The position numbers were made by a program, and so were the translations under genes. A DNA stretch of 51,084 nucleotides from positions 364,985 through 416,068 of the forward strand of contig NZ_MDDV01000024.1 in NCBI RefSeq assembly GCF_001854885.1, written 5' to 3'. Below are positions 42,694-50,862 of the stretch, in pieces; position 1 is the stretch's first letter; each line of letters starts with the position of its first letter. This DNA comes from Ensifer sp. LCM 4579 (GTDB lineage: Bacteria; Pseudomonadota; Alphaproteobacteria; Rhizobiales; Rhizobiaceae). The notes beneath the pieces were generated by a model that worked only from the letters and a program-made list of their open reading frames with translations, ran no database searches and was not told where the DNA came from.

Positions 42694-43920
42694 ATGAGCT
42701 TTCTCCCTGCCGTATCCGCCCTTGCCCTCTCGGCTATAGTACCGCTCCTGTTGTCTCTTGGGCGCACTGCCGCCGGGAGCCGCGAGCTTTCGGCCGGTTG
42801 CGCCCTGTCCGCGGCTGCAATCGGGCTGATAACCGTGGCGGCGCTGCTCGGGATGCCGCTTGCCGCAATGTTCGGCTATGTGGCGCTGATAGCCGCCTTC
42901 GTCTTCATATTCCTCGCTTTTCGGCGTCTCCTCGCCCTGCCGGCACCTCCGGCCGTCTTCACGGCCGTCGCCCTTGCCGCCGGTACCGCCGGCCTCGTCA
43001 TTGCGCTTGACGGTCACGACGGTTCCACCACACGCGTTCTAGCCGGCAGCGGCCTTTGCAACTGTCTGCTCCTCGTGATCGGTCTTCCGACCCTCGATCG
43101 CTGGGCCGCGGAGAGGCCGGCCATCCGCCTTGCCGCCGTGGCAGCGCTGGCGATCGCCTGTATGGCCCTCATCCACGCTCTCGGCCCCATGTCCGCGGTG
43201 GCGCTTCAGGCTGCGCTCTCCCCCGGCTATGAGTTCTCGCTGGCTGTCCTGCAGACGATCGGCCTGCCGTCCCTTTTCCTGGCGGCAACCCTCACGATCC
43301 GGAACCGCATCATCGCCGATCTCAGGACGGCGATCGCCCGCGACGAGCTCACGGGCGTCCTGTCACGCAGGGCGTTGACCGAAGAGGGCGAGCGGATTCT
43401 CGCCTTCTGTCTTTCGCGCCGTTGTCCGGCTTCGTTCCTGCTGCTCGATCTCGACTATTTCAAGCAGATCAATGACCACTACGGCCACGCCTGCGGCGAC
43501 ATCGCCCTTGCCCATTTTGCCGAGACCGTATCGGGCTTCCTCGGCGACCGCGGCGCCTTTGGGCGGATCGGCGGCGAGGAATTCGGCATCATCCTCCCCG
43601 ACCACACGGAGGAACAGGCAGCCGCGATCGCCGAGGCGATCTGCCGCCTCGTGCGCGAAACGCCGGCCGGCCGGGCACACCAGCGCATCCGACTGACGGT
43701 GAGCATCGGTATCGCCACCGCCGAGCCCGGCGATTCGATCATGGACGTGATGATCCGCGCCGACACGGCGCTCTACGACTCCAAGGCCGACGGTCGCGAC
43801 CGTTGTTCGCTTGCAAGGCAGCGCCGTGCCGACCCCAGCGCCCGCGTGCTCGCGGCGGCAGCCGCCCAGTTGCGTCAGGCCGATTTGTCCGATCAGGAGC
43901 GATTGCGCGAGAGCGCATAG
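42694..43920 (+). CDS. Membrane diguanylate cyclase (GGDEF domain)
   Basis: 408 residues. Five to six hydrophobic segments occupy residues 1-202, a membrane-embedded sensor part without a known ligand domain. The GGDEF domain runs from about 212 (IARDELTGVLSRRAL) to 385, with LDLDYFKQINDHYGHACGD and an active-site GGEEF at 293-297, so it should be catalytic and make cyclic di-GMP. The residues five before the motif do not form the RxxD inhibitory site, so product inhibition at that site is unlikely. The last 25 residues are Ala/Arg-rich. Cyclic di-GMP controls motility and polysaccharide in rhizobia. Confidence 0.92.
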   Translation: MSFLPAVSALALSAIVPLLLSLGRTAAGSRELSAGCALSAAAIGLITVAALLGMPLAAMFGYVALIAAFVFIFLAFRRLLALPAPPAVFTAVALAAGTAGLVIALDGHDGSTTRVLAGSGLCNCLLLVIGLPTLDRWAAERPAIRLAAVAALAIACMALIHALGPMSAVALQAALSPGYEFSLAVLQTIGLPSLFLAATLTIRNRIIADLRTAIARDELTGVLSRRALTEEGERILAFCLSRRCPASFLLLDLDYFKQINDHYGHACGDIALAHFAETVSGFLGDRGAFGRIGGEEFGIILPDHTEEQAAAIAEAICRLVRETPAGRAHQRIRLTVSIGIATAEPGDSIMDVMIRADTALYDSKADGRDRCSLARQRRADPSARVLAAAAAQLRQADLSDQERLRESA

Positions 43921-43994
43921 AAGGCTCCTCTATCGCAATCTATGCAGTTCCCACCTATGTGAACGCGAGCGCTTCGGAAAGCTCGGGGCGCAGC

Positions 43995-44046
43995 TTCAAA
44001 GAGTTACAGCGACCTTTGCGCGTCTGAAAAGACGCGCGGCGCTGTA
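43995..44046. repeat. Copy of the palindromic intergenic element
   Basis: TTCAAAGAGTTACAGCGACC, TTTGCGCGTCTGAAAAGACGCGCGGCGCTGTA is the core in the reverse orientation of 39051. It ends 20 bases before the CreA-family start, so any hairpin would sit in that gene's leader. Confidence 0.8.
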
Positions 44047-44066
44047 TCGCCCATAGGAGGATAGTC

Positions 44067-44564
44067 ATGTTCCGCCGCATCCGCACCTTGACCGTCGCGG
44101 CCCTCGCACTCACTGCCGCAGCGATCGCCCCCGCCGGTGCCGAGACCGTCGGCAAAGTCGGGGTCGACTGGCTCGGCAACGACATCAAGATCGATGCCGT
44201 GCGCGATCCGAAGGTCGGCGGCGTGACCTGCCACGTGACCTATTTCGACCGCAGTATCATCGATCGCCTCAAGAACGGCAATTGGTTCGAGGATCCTTCG
44301 AACAATTCGATCGCCTGCCGGCAAACGGGTCCGATCACGATCGGGGACATCGATCTGTCGAATGAAGGCGAAGAGGTCTTTCGCTCGGGGCTTTCGCTGA
44401 TCTGGAAGCACCTGCTCGTGACGCGCATCTACGACAAGGCCAACGACACGCTCATCTACCTGGCGCATTCGCGCCAGGTGACGGATGGGTCCGCCAAAAT
44501 GTCGATCTCCACGGTTCCGCTTTTCGGCCAGTCCGTAACCTGGGAAAATGGGCGGCCCGACTGA
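44067..44564 (+). CDS. creA: CreA family periplasmic protein
   Basis: 165 residues. A signal peptide (LTVAALALTAAAIAPAGAET) is followed by the CreA family core: VGKVGVDWLGNDIKIDAVRDPKVGGVTCHVTYFDR, NSIACRQTGPI, then EEVFRSGLSLIWKHLLVTRIYDKANDTLIYLAHS. The family is widespread and its function is unknown; two Cys of the mature part could form a disulfide. AGGAGGATAGTC precedes the ATG. It stands alone downstream of a palindromic element. Confidence 0.9.
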   Translation: MFRRIRTLTVAALALTAAAIAPAGAETVGKVGVDWLGNDIKIDAVRDPKVGGVTCHVTYFDRSIIDRLKNGNWFEDPSNNSIACRQTGPITIGDIDLSNEGEEVFRSGLSLIWKHLLVTRIYDKANDTLIYLAHSRQVTDGSAKMSISTVPLFGQSVTWENGRPD

Positions 44565-44677
44565 TAAAGCCTCTGGACGCGAAGGCGCGGGACGGCGGAT
44601 GGGGCCGTCCCGCTCCTGCGCGGCGATGCGGGACAATTGAGCGGTTTCAAGACCTTCAGTCCTGCCGATGCGCTGAA

Positions 44678-44998
44678 TTAGCGGCTCGGGGGAACGATAC
44701 CGCGATAGTACTGGCCCTCACCGGGCGTGTAGTCCGGATAGGGATCGCGGTCGATGGTCCGCCCATCGTAGATGCTGCCCGTCGGCATGACGTCAATGCT
44801 GCCGGTCGGCATGCGATCGACGCGCTCATTCGGTGTCACCGTAACCGGCGGCAGCGACATCAGCGGCCGGCTCTGGGTTCCAGGAGGATTGTGAGGGTCG
44901 ATGCCCTGGTAATAGCTGTCCGCCAAAGCCGGTGCGGCGCCTCCAAGGAGCGCAGAAGAGAGGACAAGTGCGGGGATCGACATCTTCAGAGATCTCAT
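44678..44998 (-). CDS. Small secreted protein with repeated YYxGI motif
   Basis: 106 residues. A signal peptide (LKMSIPALVLSSALLGGAAPALAD) is followed by YYQGIDPHNPPGTQSRP and, at the end, GEGQYYRGIVPPSR. The middle has two copies of MPTGSI. No known domain. The neighbour at 45324-45710 has the same order of motifs, so they are paralogs. AAAGGAGTGAACCCT precedes the ATG at 44998. Mature protein is probably a small unfolded periplasmic or surface protein. Confidence 0.75.
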   Translation of the reverse strand: MRSLKMSIPALVLSSALLGGAAPALADSYYQGIDPHNPPGTQSRPLMSLPPVTVTPNERVDRMPTGSIDVMPTGSIYDGRTIDRDPYPDYTPGEGQYYRGIVPPSR

Positions 44999-45323
44999 AG
45001 GGTTCACTCCTTTGGTTCGGCATCCCGCCTCCGGCGAACGCCGCGATTCACAGACAGCCAAGCGCATCCATCGTGCACGGGAGGGCTGTCGTTCTTGGGA
45101 TTTCTGCGCATTCCGTCCTTAAATCGGAGGCGATTTAAAGAACACGCAATGAGTTAACGCCACACCGCGGCGGATGTTCGGCATAAGCGTTGACGTTTGG
45201 TCACGATTGCTCATACGAGCGTGATGCCGGTTGCACGGAATTTGATTTGACGCACATTTCAATGCACGATCGGCCGGGATCACGCCGGCACGAGCGCTCC
45301 AGTCAAGCAATCCGGCTGCTAAT
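44999..45323. other. Intergenic region with an ATCG-rich hairpin
   Basis: TTAAATCG-GAGG-CGATTTAA (45119-45138) is the tail hairpin of the palindromic element without its core module. Otherwise 325 bases with no gene or clear promoter; the leader of the 44998 gene starts in it. Confidence 0.5.
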
Positions 45324-45710
45324 TCACGGAACCGGCGCCGGGGGGATGATGCCCTGGTAGTAATCTCCTTCGCCGCCCGCCTGATATTCATTCAGATGCC
45401 GCTCACGGATCTCCGAGGGCGACAGGTTGTAGATCGGCGCTGGACGGACATAGATCGGTCCCATCGGTCCCGGATCGACGTAAATGCTGCCCGTCGGCAT
45501 GGTGTCCACGTAGACGCTTCCGGCGGGCGCGGGCTCGACATAATACGGGCTCACTGCCCGCGGCACGACAATGATCCTGTTCTGGGTTCCCGGCGGGTGA
45601 TGCGGATCTATGCCCGGATAAAAGCCATTCGCAAGGGACGGAATTGCCGCGCCAGCAAGCGCGGAGGAAAATGCGAAAGCCGCTAATGATGTTCTGAGCA
45701 ATGTTTTCAT
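45324..45710 (-). CDS. Small secreted protein with repeated YYxGI motif (paralog)
   Basis: 128 residues. A signal peptide (LLRTSLAAFAFSSALAGAAIPSLANG) is followed by FYPGIDPHHPPGTQNRII, a Pro/Tyr/Val-rich centre with three (M/G)P(T/M)G(S/P)IYV units, and a GEGDYYQGIIPPAPVP end. It shares the order of motifs with the protein at 44678-44998. No known domain. AGGAGCACCGTC precedes the ATG at 45710. A strong 11-base hairpin (45731-45757) lies 20 bases upstream in the leader. Confidence 0.75.
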   Translation of the reverse strand: MKTLLRTSLAAFAFSSALAGAAIPSLANGFYPGIDPHHPPGTQNRIIVVPRAVSPYYVEPAPAGSVYVDTMPTGSIYVDPGPMGPIYVRPAPIYNLSPSEIRERHLNEYQAGGEGDYYQGIIPPAPVP

Positions 45711-45730
45711 GACGGTGCTCCTGTTCCGAA

Positions 45731-45757
45731 CAGTATCCGCGTGCTTCGCGGATACTG
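45731..45757 (-). promoter_or_regulatory. Strong hairpin in the leader of the small secreted protein gene
   Basis: CAGTATCCGCG and CGCGGATACTG are perfect 11-base arms with a five-base loop, ending 20 bases before the ATG at 45710. There is no T-run, so it is not a terminator. It may stabilise the message or be a site for a regulator. Confidence 0.55.
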
Positions 45758-45954
45758 GAAGGTTCGCCATGATAACTCGTTTCCCGCCCTAGGTGTTCCT
45801 GCCTGCTATCGGCAAGGTCACTTCGCACACGCGGCCGCAGCTTGAGCGAGTGCCGCCGCCCTGCTCCTCGGCCTGTTCCTGCAGGGACCTGGGCGGCGCT
45901 GTGAATGCGCGCAGTCTGCTCTCCGAAAATGGGGTCCGACCTTCGGAAAATTCG

Positions 45955-46419
45955 TCAAGCGGCTTGCGCCAGCTCGTCTGCGATGACCGTATCGAGATTG
46001 AGGAAACAGACCATCGACTTCTCGAGCGCGACGATGCCGCGGCAGAAGGCGCGCTGGGGCTCCGGGATGATTTCCGGCGCCGGCTGCAGGTCCTCACCGC
46101 GGATGGTCATCATGTCCGAGACCTGTTCGACCAGCAGGCCGACGAGCTTGCCGTTGATGTCGGTGACGATAATGGCCGCGCGCTCCGACGGTTCGGTCAT
46201 CTTCATGCCCAGCCGGCTCGCCATGTCGATGACCGGGATCACCGCGCCGCGCAGGTTGATGAGGCCGAGCACGTAAGGCGGCGTGTGCGGCATCGGTGTC
46301 ACCGGCGCCCAGCCGCGGATTTCACGGATGGCCATGATATCGATGCAGAATTCCTGGTCTCCGAGATGGAAGGAGACGATTTCGAGTTGGGCACCGGTCT
46401 GCTTGATTGCGTTGCTCAT
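45955..46419 (-). CDS. cheW: CheW chemotaxis coupling protein
   Basis: 154 residues. The CheW fold is clear in QLEIVSFHLGDQEFCIDIMAIREIRGWAPVTPMPHTPPYVLGLINLRGAVIPVIDMASRLG, with the conserved NLRG motif, and later IVTDINGKLVGLLVEQVSDMM. It joins chemoreceptors to the CheA kinase. It starts two bases after the MCP stop codon, so the two are co-translated. The ATG at 46419 was chosen; six extra upstream residues lie within the MCP end. The main che operon is elsewhere. Confidence 0.93.
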   Translation of the reverse strand: MSNAIKQTGAQLEIVSFHLGDQEFCIDIMAIREIRGWAPVTPMPHTPPYVLGLINLRGAVIPVIDMASRLGMKMTEPSERAAIIVTDINGKLVGLLVEQVSDMMTIRGEDLQPAPEIIPEPQRAFCRGIVALEKSMVCFLNLDTVIADELAQAA

Positions 46420-46421
46420 GA

Positions 46422-48500
46422 TCAGAATTCTTCCCAATTGTCACTGGACGGCGCGGCCGCCGATGTGTTGCCGAATGCGCCCGCCAACTTGCCCATGAGC
46501 GCCTTGGCGGGGGATGGAGCGGGGCGGGTGGAGTCTTGTACGGACGCCGGCTTGCGCAGCGGTGCCGGTCTTGCGGGTGCTGCCGTGGCCAGCACTTTCT
46601 CTGCCCCCGCCCCGGCGTTCCTCATGGCCGGTCGCACCGGGGCTGCCGTCGAAACCGCTGTCGGGGCCGCGGCGCGCAAGGCGGTTTCGCGCATCTCGCC
46701 ATTGCGGAACTGATTGACGAGTGCGCTCAGCCTTTCGGCGTCCTGGGCAAGCGTGTGGCTCGCCGCATTGGTCTGCTCGACCATCGCGGCGTTCTGCTGC
46801 GTCATCTGGTCGAGTTGGCCGACAGCCGTGTTGATTTCGTTCAGCCCGGTCGACTGCTCCCGCGCCGCTACCACGATCGAGCTCATATGTTCGTTGATGC
46901 GTGCGACATTGACGCCGATGCGACCGAGCGCGTCGCCCGTTGCCCGAACCAGCTTGACGCCGTTCTCGACTTCGTCGCCGGAGCGCGTGACCAGCGCCTT
47001 GATATCCTTCGCCGCGCCGGCGGCCCGCTGGGCAAGCTCGCGAACCTCCTGGGCGACGACGGCGAAACCCTTGCCCGCCTCGCCCGCCCGCGCCGCCTCG
47101 ACGCCGGCGTTGAGCGCCAGCAGATTGGTCTGAAAGGCAATCTCGTCGATGACGTTGATGATCTTGCCGATTTCGTTGGACGCGTCTTCGATCCGCGCCA
47201 TGGCGGCGATCGCATCGCCGACGATGCGGCCGGACTCCTCGGCGTTGACGCGCGTCTCGTCGACCATGCGGCTCGCCTCTTCGGCGCGCTCGGTCGCCGT
47301 TTTCACCGTTGCGGTGATCTCCTCGAGTGCGGCGGACGTCTGCTCCAGCGAGGCGGCCTGCTTTTCTGTCCGCCGCGCCAGATCGTCGGCGGCGCTGCGC
47401 ATCTGGCGGCCATTGCCCTCGATCGAAACCGTGTTTTCCTTCACATTGGCGAGGGTGTGGCTGAGCCGGTCGACCGCATTGTTGAAGTCGCGCCGAAGCG
47501 CATCGAGGTCGCCGTCGAAAGGCTCGCGAATGGCAACGGCAAGGTTACCCTCCGCGAGTTGGTTGAGTGCCTGGCCCAGGGCGTCGACGGCGGATCCGAT
47601 ACGGGCAACCGCCTGCTCGCGCTCGGCCGCCTGGCGTTCCCGCGCCTGGTCCATTTCTTGCCGGTCGGCGGCGGAAGATTGTTCGAGCGCTCGCGCTTCG
47701 ATCGCCGCGGTGCGGAACAACTCGACCGAGCGCGCCATCTCGCCGATCTCGTCGCCGCGCTCGAGCGTCGGCACGGCCGCGGAAAGATCGCCCGACTGGA
47801 TCCGCCGCATGCTGTCGCGCAGGCCAAGCACGCCGCGGCGCAGCACGCCGCCGTGGAACCAGATCAGCGCAAGCATGCCGCCCATCGCCAGAATTCCGGC
47901 GAGCGCCTGAAAGATGAGCGCACTGCCGGATTCCACGCGCGCATCGGCGATGCGGTCGGCGGAAAGAGTGGCGGCAGCGTCGGCCATTTCGGTCAGCGCT
48001 GCGCCCATGCGCTCGCCGGCACCGTCGATCACGTCGTCGATGCGCGCGAAATCCGCCGCGGGCGCACCGGCTTCCACCATCTGCTTCAGGTCCACCTCGA
48101 CGGCTTTGCGCAATTGGGCCAGATCGTCCTCGTAGGTGGAAAGAACCGGCTCCTTGCCGACTAGGCGCGCCAGTCCCTTGAGATCTTTCGTCTTCGCGTC
48201 CAGCAAGTCGAGCGAGGTCTCTATCCCGCGCAGGCGCTCCGGCTGTATCTTGCGCTCCTCACGATCGATGATCGTATCCATCGCGATCAGCACGAGTTCG
48301 ATGCCGGCGAAGCGCATTTCCTGCGCCGTTCTCATACCCTGCTCCGCCACCGCTGCCTTCTCGAGAGCCTCCTCCGACCGGCTGTTCTGATACCAGCCGA
48401 CCGCCAGCACGGAGCCGAAACCGAGCAAGGCGGCACCTGCAAGTGTCGCCAGCCTCTGGCTGACCGAAAGGTGGCGCTTGGCGGTGGAATGTTCGTTCAT
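46422..48500 (-). CDS. Methyl-accepting chemotaxis protein
   Basis: 692 residues. Two membrane helices (about residues 17-37 and 197-217) flank a periplasmic helical sensor domain of about 160 residues. HAMP domains follow (RRGVLGLRDSMRRIQSGDLSAAVP and a second at about 285-340), then the signalling hairpin with EIGKIINVIDEIAFQTNLLALNAGVEAARAGEAGKGFAVVAQEVR. The very C-terminus is NWEEF, an xWxxF tether for CheR and CheB. The ligand cannot be read. A pairing with a downstream cheW resembles the mcpT region of S. meliloti as I remember it, unverified. The ATG at 48500 (MNEHST) was chosen; one at 48539 is in frame. Confidence 0.93.
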   Translation of the reverse strand: MNEHSTAKRHLSVSQRLATLAGAALLGFGSVLAVGWYQNSRSEEALEKAAVAEQGMRTAQEMRFAGIELVLIAMDTIIDREERKIQPERLRGIETSLDLLDAKTKDLKGLARLVGKEPVLSTYEDDLAQLRKAVEVDLKQMVEAGAPAADFARIDDVIDGAGERMGAALTEMADAAATLSADRIADARVESGSALIFQALAGILAMGGMLALIWFHGGVLRRGVLGLRDSMRRIQSGDLSAAVPTLERGDEIGEMARSVELFRTAAIEARALEQSSAADRQEMDQARERQAAEREQAVARIGSAVDALGQALNQLAEGNLAVAIREPFDGDLDALRRDFNNAVDRLSHTLANVKENTVSIEGNGRQMRSAADDLARRTEKQAASLEQTSAALEEITATVKTATERAEEASRMVDETRVNAEESGRIVGDAIAAMARIEDASNEIGKIINVIDEIAFQTNLLALNAGVEAARAGEAGKGFAVVAQEVRELAQRAAGAAKDIKALVTRSGDEVENGVKLVRATGDALGRIGVNVARINEHMSSIVVAAREQSTGLNEINTAVGQLDQMTQQNAAMVEQTNAASHTLAQDAERLSALVNQFRNGEMRETALRAAAPTAVSTAAPVRPAMRNAGAGAEKVLATAAPARPAPLRKPASVQDSTRPAPSPAKALMGKLAGAFGNTSAAAPSSDNWEEF

Positions 48501-48744
48501 GATGGAAAGCCCGTGACACGGACCTGCCGCCGCCGGCATGGTCCTTCGTTGCGGTGAATGCGGAAGCCGGACCTGATCGAACCGGATGACGTCATGTCAG
48601 AGGGAAGCGGTGCACTTCTCCGCATTGACGGACTTTGGCAAACAGACCTTAACCATTCGCTAAAATACAATCACCGATCGTCGGCGACAGCCGCAATTTG
48701 CCGGCGCCCCTTCCCTCGCCGCACGACGATGTTATGATCCGCCC

Positions 48745-48903
48745 ATGCGCATGGAAACGAAGAAAGCAATCTCTCCCCTCGTCCTCGCCTTCGTCGCGGC
48801 GGTGCTCGCGCTCGTCTCCCTGTTCGCATTCCAGGGCTGGATCGCGCATGGCGCGGATATCTTCCTCTCGCTTGCTCAGGCGGGCCTTTCCTGGTGCTTC
48901 TGA
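48745..48903 (+). CDS. Small membrane protein of 52 residues
   Basis: A start ATG at 48745 leads to MRMETKKAISPLVLAFVAAV and on through one long hydrophobic segment (ISPLVLAFVAAVLALVSLFAFQGWI, about 9-33) to an amphipathic end finishing in LSWCF. Charged N-terminus, single transmembrane helix, out-facing short tail. A second ATG two codons later is possible. No family is recognised. It stands 167 bases upstream of the SCO gene on the same strand. Confidence 0.6.
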   Translation: MRMETKKAISPLVLAFVAAVLALVSLFAFQGWIAHGADIFLSLAQAGLSWCF

Positions 48904-49070
48904 GCCGGGGAGGCTCGACGCTTGCCATGCAGTAGGTTGCGCCGATACGGTAGGCCTCTTTCCGGCCCATGCCTGCGGCAATTGTGTCTTTGCGCCGCCC
49001 TCAGCGACGCTGTATCAAGGCCTTGCGCATTTCTTGACGGCGGACGATGGGCCGCAACGGACCGGTAGCA

Positions 49071-49673
49071 ATGATGAAATCCATACGTATCGTTCTCTGG
49101 GCAGCCATCCTCGCCATGGTGGCCGTGCTAGGCTGGCTGACCTACGACATGGCGCAGTCCAGTCAGCAGGCATCCTCCGGCCCCTTCGGCGTGCCCTTCA
49201 CGCTTGTGGCCCAGGACGGACAACCGATCACCGAAAAGGCGTTCACCGGCAAGCCGACCGCGCTCTTCTTCGGCTTCACCCACTGCCCCGAAGTCTGCCC
49301 GACGACGCTCTTCGAGTTGAATGGATGGCTGGAAAAAGTCGATCCCAAGGGCGACCGGCTGCAGGCCTATTTCATCACCGTCGACCCGGAGCGCGACACG
49401 CCGGACATTCTCGGCCAGTACGTGTCGAACGTCTCCAAGCGCATCACGGGCATTTCCGGCCCTCCCGACGAGGTCCTGGAAATGGTCAAGGGTTACCGCG
49501 TCTATTACAAGAAAGTGCCGACCGACGAGGCAAATCCCGACGGCGACTACACCATGGACCATACCGCCTCGGTATTCCTTCTCGACGCCAACGGACAGTT
49601 CCGGGGCACGATCGCCTATGGCGAGAACCCGGACACGGCCGTCAGGAAGCTTGAAAATCTGATCAAGGGCTGA
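49071..49673 (+). CDS. SCO1/SenC family copper chaperone
   Basis: 200 residues. An N-terminal anchor (IVLWAAILAMVAVLGWLTYDM, 7-27) is followed by a thioredoxin-like domain with the copper site CPEVC (Cys72 and Cys76) and His164 in YTMDHTASVF. GKPTALFFGFTHCPEVCPTTL and VDPERDTPDILGQYV are family signatures. These proteins load copper into cytochrome c oxidase in the periplasm. The ATG pair at 49071/49074 gives MMKSIR; an upstream ATG at 49047 is less likely. No cox genes are adjacent. Confidence 0.92.
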   Translation: MMKSIRIVLWAAILAMVAVLGWLTYDMAQSSQQASSGPFGVPFTLVAQDGQPITEKAFTGKPTALFFGFTHCPEVCPTTLFELNGWLEKVDPKGDRLQAYFITVDPERDTPDILGQYVSNVSKRITGISGPPDEVLEMVKGYRVYYKKVPTDEANPDGDYTMDHTASVFLLDANGQFRGTIAYGENPDTAVRKLENLIKG

Positions 49674-49813
49674 TTTCGCCCCGTTCCATTCCGCACGCGG
49701 GGCCGATGCTTTACCTCTGCGCCGCATTCATGATAGCGGCGGATCGACTTAACAGCGTCGCGCGCACCGGTTCGGTCGCCGCAAGGCGCTGGCCGCAGCC
49801 GAAGGAAAAAACA

Positions 49814-50689
49814 TTGAGCGAGATACGCCTTTTCGTCAGCACCACGGAGAAGCAGGCCGAAGCCGTTCTCGACCTCATGACGGCAGTCTTCGGCGAGGAG
49901 GACTTTGCGCTCGCGACGATGGAAATCGATGAGAAGCGCGACGTCTGGGAAGCCTCGGTCTATATGATGGCGGATGAGGAAGCCGAGGTGAAGGCGCGGC
50001 TCGAAGAGGCGCTGCAGACCGGCTTCTCCCATCTCCCGATCAAACGCGAGGTGTTGCCGGACATCGACTGGATCGCCAAATCGCTCGAGGGCCTCGCTCC
50101 AGTGCGCGCCGGCAGCTTCGTCGTTCATGGTTCCCATGATCGCGACAAGGTGAAGGCCGGCGAGATCGCCATTGAAATCGACGCCGGTCAGGCCTTCGGC
50201 ACCGGCCATCACGGAACGACCGCCGGCTGTCTGGAAATGCTTGCTTCCGTCGCGCGGGCGCGGCGCTTCCGAAACGTGCTCGATCTCGGCACCGGCAGCG
50301 GCGTCCTGGCGATCGCCGCCTGGAAGCTCTTGCACGTGCCCGTGCTCGCGACCGACATCGATCCGGTCGCAACCCGCGTCGCGACCGAGAACGCCCGCCG
50401 CAACGGCATCGTGAGGGGCCTTGCCTTTGCGACCGCGCCGGGCTTCCACTCCACGACCTTCAGCGCCAGCGGCCCCTTCGATCTGGTCATCGCCAATATC
50501 CTGGCGCGGCCGCTGATGAAGATGGCGCCTGAACTCGTCACCAATCTCGCTCCCGGCGGCTCGGTCATCCTCTCCGGGATCCTCGCCGAGCAGCGTTGGA
50601 AGGTCCTCGCCGCCTATAACGGCCAGCACCTCAAACATGAGCGCACGATCTGGCGCAACGGTTGGGTGACGATCCATCTCGCCAAGTAG
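49814..50689 (+). CDS. prmA: Ribosomal protein L11 methyltransferase
   Basis: 291 residues, almost the length of E. coli PrmA. An N-terminal L11-binding domain (EIRLFVSTTEKQAEAVLDLM...FALATMEI) is followed by the methyltransferase domain: AFGTGHHGTTAGCLE, LDLGTGSGVLAIAAW and VIANILARPLMKMAPEL. It trimethylates lysines and the N-terminus of L11. The start is TTG at 49814 with GAAGGA eight bases upstream; the frame continues to an ATG at 49706, but this adds 36 residues lacking in the family. Confidence 0.94.
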   Translation: MSEIRLFVSTTEKQAEAVLDLMTAVFGEEDFALATMEIDEKRDVWEASVYMMADEEAEVKARLEEALQTGFSHLPIKREVLPDIDWIAKSLEGLAPVRAGSFVVHGSHDRDKVKAGEIAIEIDAGQAFGTGHHGTTAGCLEMLASVARARRFRNVLDLGTGSGVLAIAAWKLLHVPVLATDIDPVATRVATENARRNGIVRGLAFATAPGFHSTTFSASGPFDLVIANILARPLMKMAPELVTNLAPGGSVILSGILAEQRWKVLAAYNGQHLKHERTIWRNGWVTIHLAK

Positions 50690-50794
50690 CGACGGGCGAG
50701 GCTTGCGGCCAATCTTTCCGTTCTCGTCCCTTGCTGTGCTCGTACATGGGAATCCGAAGAAGTTTGGCGGCGATCCGGGCCGCAAGCCGAAAAC

Positions 50795-50834
50795 GAAAAG
50801 GCCACCCGGTCGATCACGAACGGGCGGCCTTTTC
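50795..50834 (+). terminator. Terminator after prmA
   Basis: GAAAAGGCC-A-CCCG and CGGGCGGCCTTTTC form a 14-base stem with one mismatch around a 12-base loop, about 105 bases after the prmA stop. The 3' arm ends in TTTTC. It also reads fairly well on the minus strand, where CCTTTTCGTTTTC follows. Confidence 0.6.
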
Positions 50835-50835
50835 G

Positions 50836-50862
50836 AAAAAAAGGCGATGCCGAAGCATCGCC
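50836..50862 (-). terminator. Rho-independent terminator with UUCG tetraloop
   Basis: On the minus strand GGCGATGC-TTCG-GCATCGCC is a perfect 8-base stem with the extra-stable UUCG loop, followed by seven T. It ends the putative small RNA above. Confidence 0.88.

Noticed and set aside
50795..50834. Hairpin as a CRISPR-like or attachment repeat
   Set aside because: Single copy and followed by a T-rich arm after prmA; best read as a terminator.
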